DNA of 64,000 nucleotides from Terriglobus albidus (GTDB lineage: Bacteria > Acidobacteriota > Terriglobia > Terriglobales > Acidobacteriaceae), in contig NZ_CP042806.1 in NCBI RefSeq assembly GCF_008000815.1, positions 3,658,001-3,722,000 on the forward strand, written 5' to 3'. The translations under genes and the position numbers were made by a program. This document shows positions 63,396 to 64,000 of the stretch, piece after piece. The first letter of the stretch is position 1. Each line of letters starts with the position of its first letter. The notes under the pieces are model-generated. The model was given only the letters and a program-made list of their open reading frames with translations. It ran no database searches and had not been told where the DNA came from.

Positions 63396-63893
63396 ATGCC
63401 AGAGAAAGCAACAACCGAACGGGCAAAGAACGATCTTCGTGAAGGAAAGTCTCCTTCAACCGCCGCTGGAGAATTTGTGCATGAGGAGATCGAGCATATT
63501 CGCGAAGGGAAACACGGTGCACGATCGCCGCAGCAGGCCATCGCCATCGGTCTCAGCAAAGCACGCAGAGCTGGAATTCCGCTTCCTCCTCCAGGAAAAG
63601 GACAAGCGAAGGAGAGCACCCGCAGATCCGCTGAGAGAGCGTACGAAAAAGGCCAGGAGGGAGCCGAACCGGCTTCTCCTAAACGATCTCGGACCAGGGA
63701 GCGGGTACTTCAGCGCGAATCGCACAGGTCCGTAACACGCGGAGCTCTCTCAAAGCAGGCAAAAACAGCTTCGAGCAAACGGACCTCAAAGAGCCGGCAT
63801 GAGGCAGCGATGAAGGCTGTAGCTACAAAGGGTAAGGATGGCCTTCGTAGCGCAGCTCGCAAGGCTGCGCGGACTCGCAGCAAGAAGGGATAG
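63396..63893 (+). CDS. DUF6496-type basic protein
   Basis: A 165-residue, Lys/Arg/Ser-rich protein with AAGGAGGA ribosome-binding site. The N-terminal half has the phrase GARSPQQAIAIGLSKARRAG (about 41-60), the mark of DUF6496, shared with many soil-bacterial and plasmid proteins. From about 75 the tail is basic low-complexity (KRSRTRERV, SKQAKTASSKRTSKSRHE), resembling DNA-coating proteins. The name says nothing about function; binding to DNA or RNA is inferred from charge. Confidence 0.82.
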   Translation: MPEKATTERAKNDLREGKSPSTAAGEFVHEEIEHIREGKHGARSPQQAIAIGLSKARRAGIPLPPPGKGQAKESTRRSAERAYEKGQEGAEPASPKRSRTRERVLQRESHRSVTRGALSKQAKTASSKRTSKSRHEAAMKAVATKGKDGLRSAARKAARTRSKKG

Positions 63894-63895
63894 CC

Positions 63896-64000
63896 CTAGT
63901 GTCGAGGCAGACGGACTGGCTCTAGTGTCCTAAGTCTAAAGTTGTCATCAAAAATGTTGTCATCCCGAACATTCGGGGTCCCCGGCGAACTTGTTCGCTG
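63896..64000. repeat. Repetitive intergenic DNA at window edge
   Basis: CTAGTGTC at 63896-63903 and 63922-63929; GTTGTCATC at 63941-63949 and 63956-63964; then GGCGAACTTGTTCGCTG with GCGAA/TTCGC arms at the end. The block looks like the start of a dispersed palindromic element cut by the window. Confidence 0.4.

Overview
The window (about 58-60% G+C by eye, no rRNA, one tRNA, no insertion sequence, no CRISPR array) looks like chromosomal DNA of an acidobacterium of the Terriglobus/Granulicella/Edaphobacter type. The grounds are a giant TonB-dependent receptor with a carboxypeptidase-like N-terminal domain, many Tat-exported sugar enzymes, a BshA (bacillithiol) gene, an ECF42-type sigma factor with its DGPF partner, and small lineage-type proteins. 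The assignment rests on gene style, not on a search.

Layout. 1-9360: 5' part of uvrA, a secreted acetamidase/formamidase-like protein, two APC amino-acid permeases bracketing a class A beta-lactamase, an unrecognised protein, and a CCA-adding-enzyme relative with a long Lys/Ala/Pro tail. 9505-14962: ileS-lspA, a TonB-like protein, and a UdgX-type uracil-DNA glycosylase that overlaps the TonB-like gene tail to tail. 15085-31346: a sugar/glycoside cluster with a ROK regulator, TonB receptor, two Gfo/Idh/MocA oxidoreductases, three TIM-barrel isomerase/epimerases, an M81 (MlrC-like) protein, a PQQ dehydrogenase with its cytochrome c, a DUF1080 protein and an aldo/keto reductase. 31528-39508: a secreted unknown protein, then the mutagenic translesion cassette imuA-imuB-dnaE2 plus a fourth small gene, facing an alkyltransferase-like gene. 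39627-45307: ECF42 sigma factor with DGPF partner, small membrane proteins, a secreted multidomain deacetylase-like protein, gene-poor DNA and tRNA-Ser(GGA). 45354-61388: bshA, a ChbG/HpnK-type deacetylase and a tightly packed eight-gene MoxR/DUF58/VWA operon. 61578-64000: a Tat-exported multicopper oxidase, a possible small membrane protein, a DUF6496-type basic protein and repetitive DNA at the edge.

How the genes fit together. In the sugar cluster there are two Gfo/Idh + TIM-barrel pairs, one with Tat signals and one without. With the DUF1080 protein and the PQQ dehydrogenase this suggests oxidation-dependent glycoside cleavage (3-keto-glycoside chemistry) in both periplasm and cytoplasm, fed by the TonB receptor and probably controlled by the ROK protein. 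In the MoxR operon, start/stop overlaps of 1-4 bp link MoxR, DUF58, three VWA/BatA-like or glutamine-amidotransferase-like membrane proteins, a TPR protein with an HELSH motif, and a caspase/C13-fold protein whose nucleophile position holds Ser; it looks like an envelope-located chaperone/protease assembly. DNA repair is unusually dense: uvrA, udgX, imuA-imuB-dnaE2 and an alkyltransferase-like protein.
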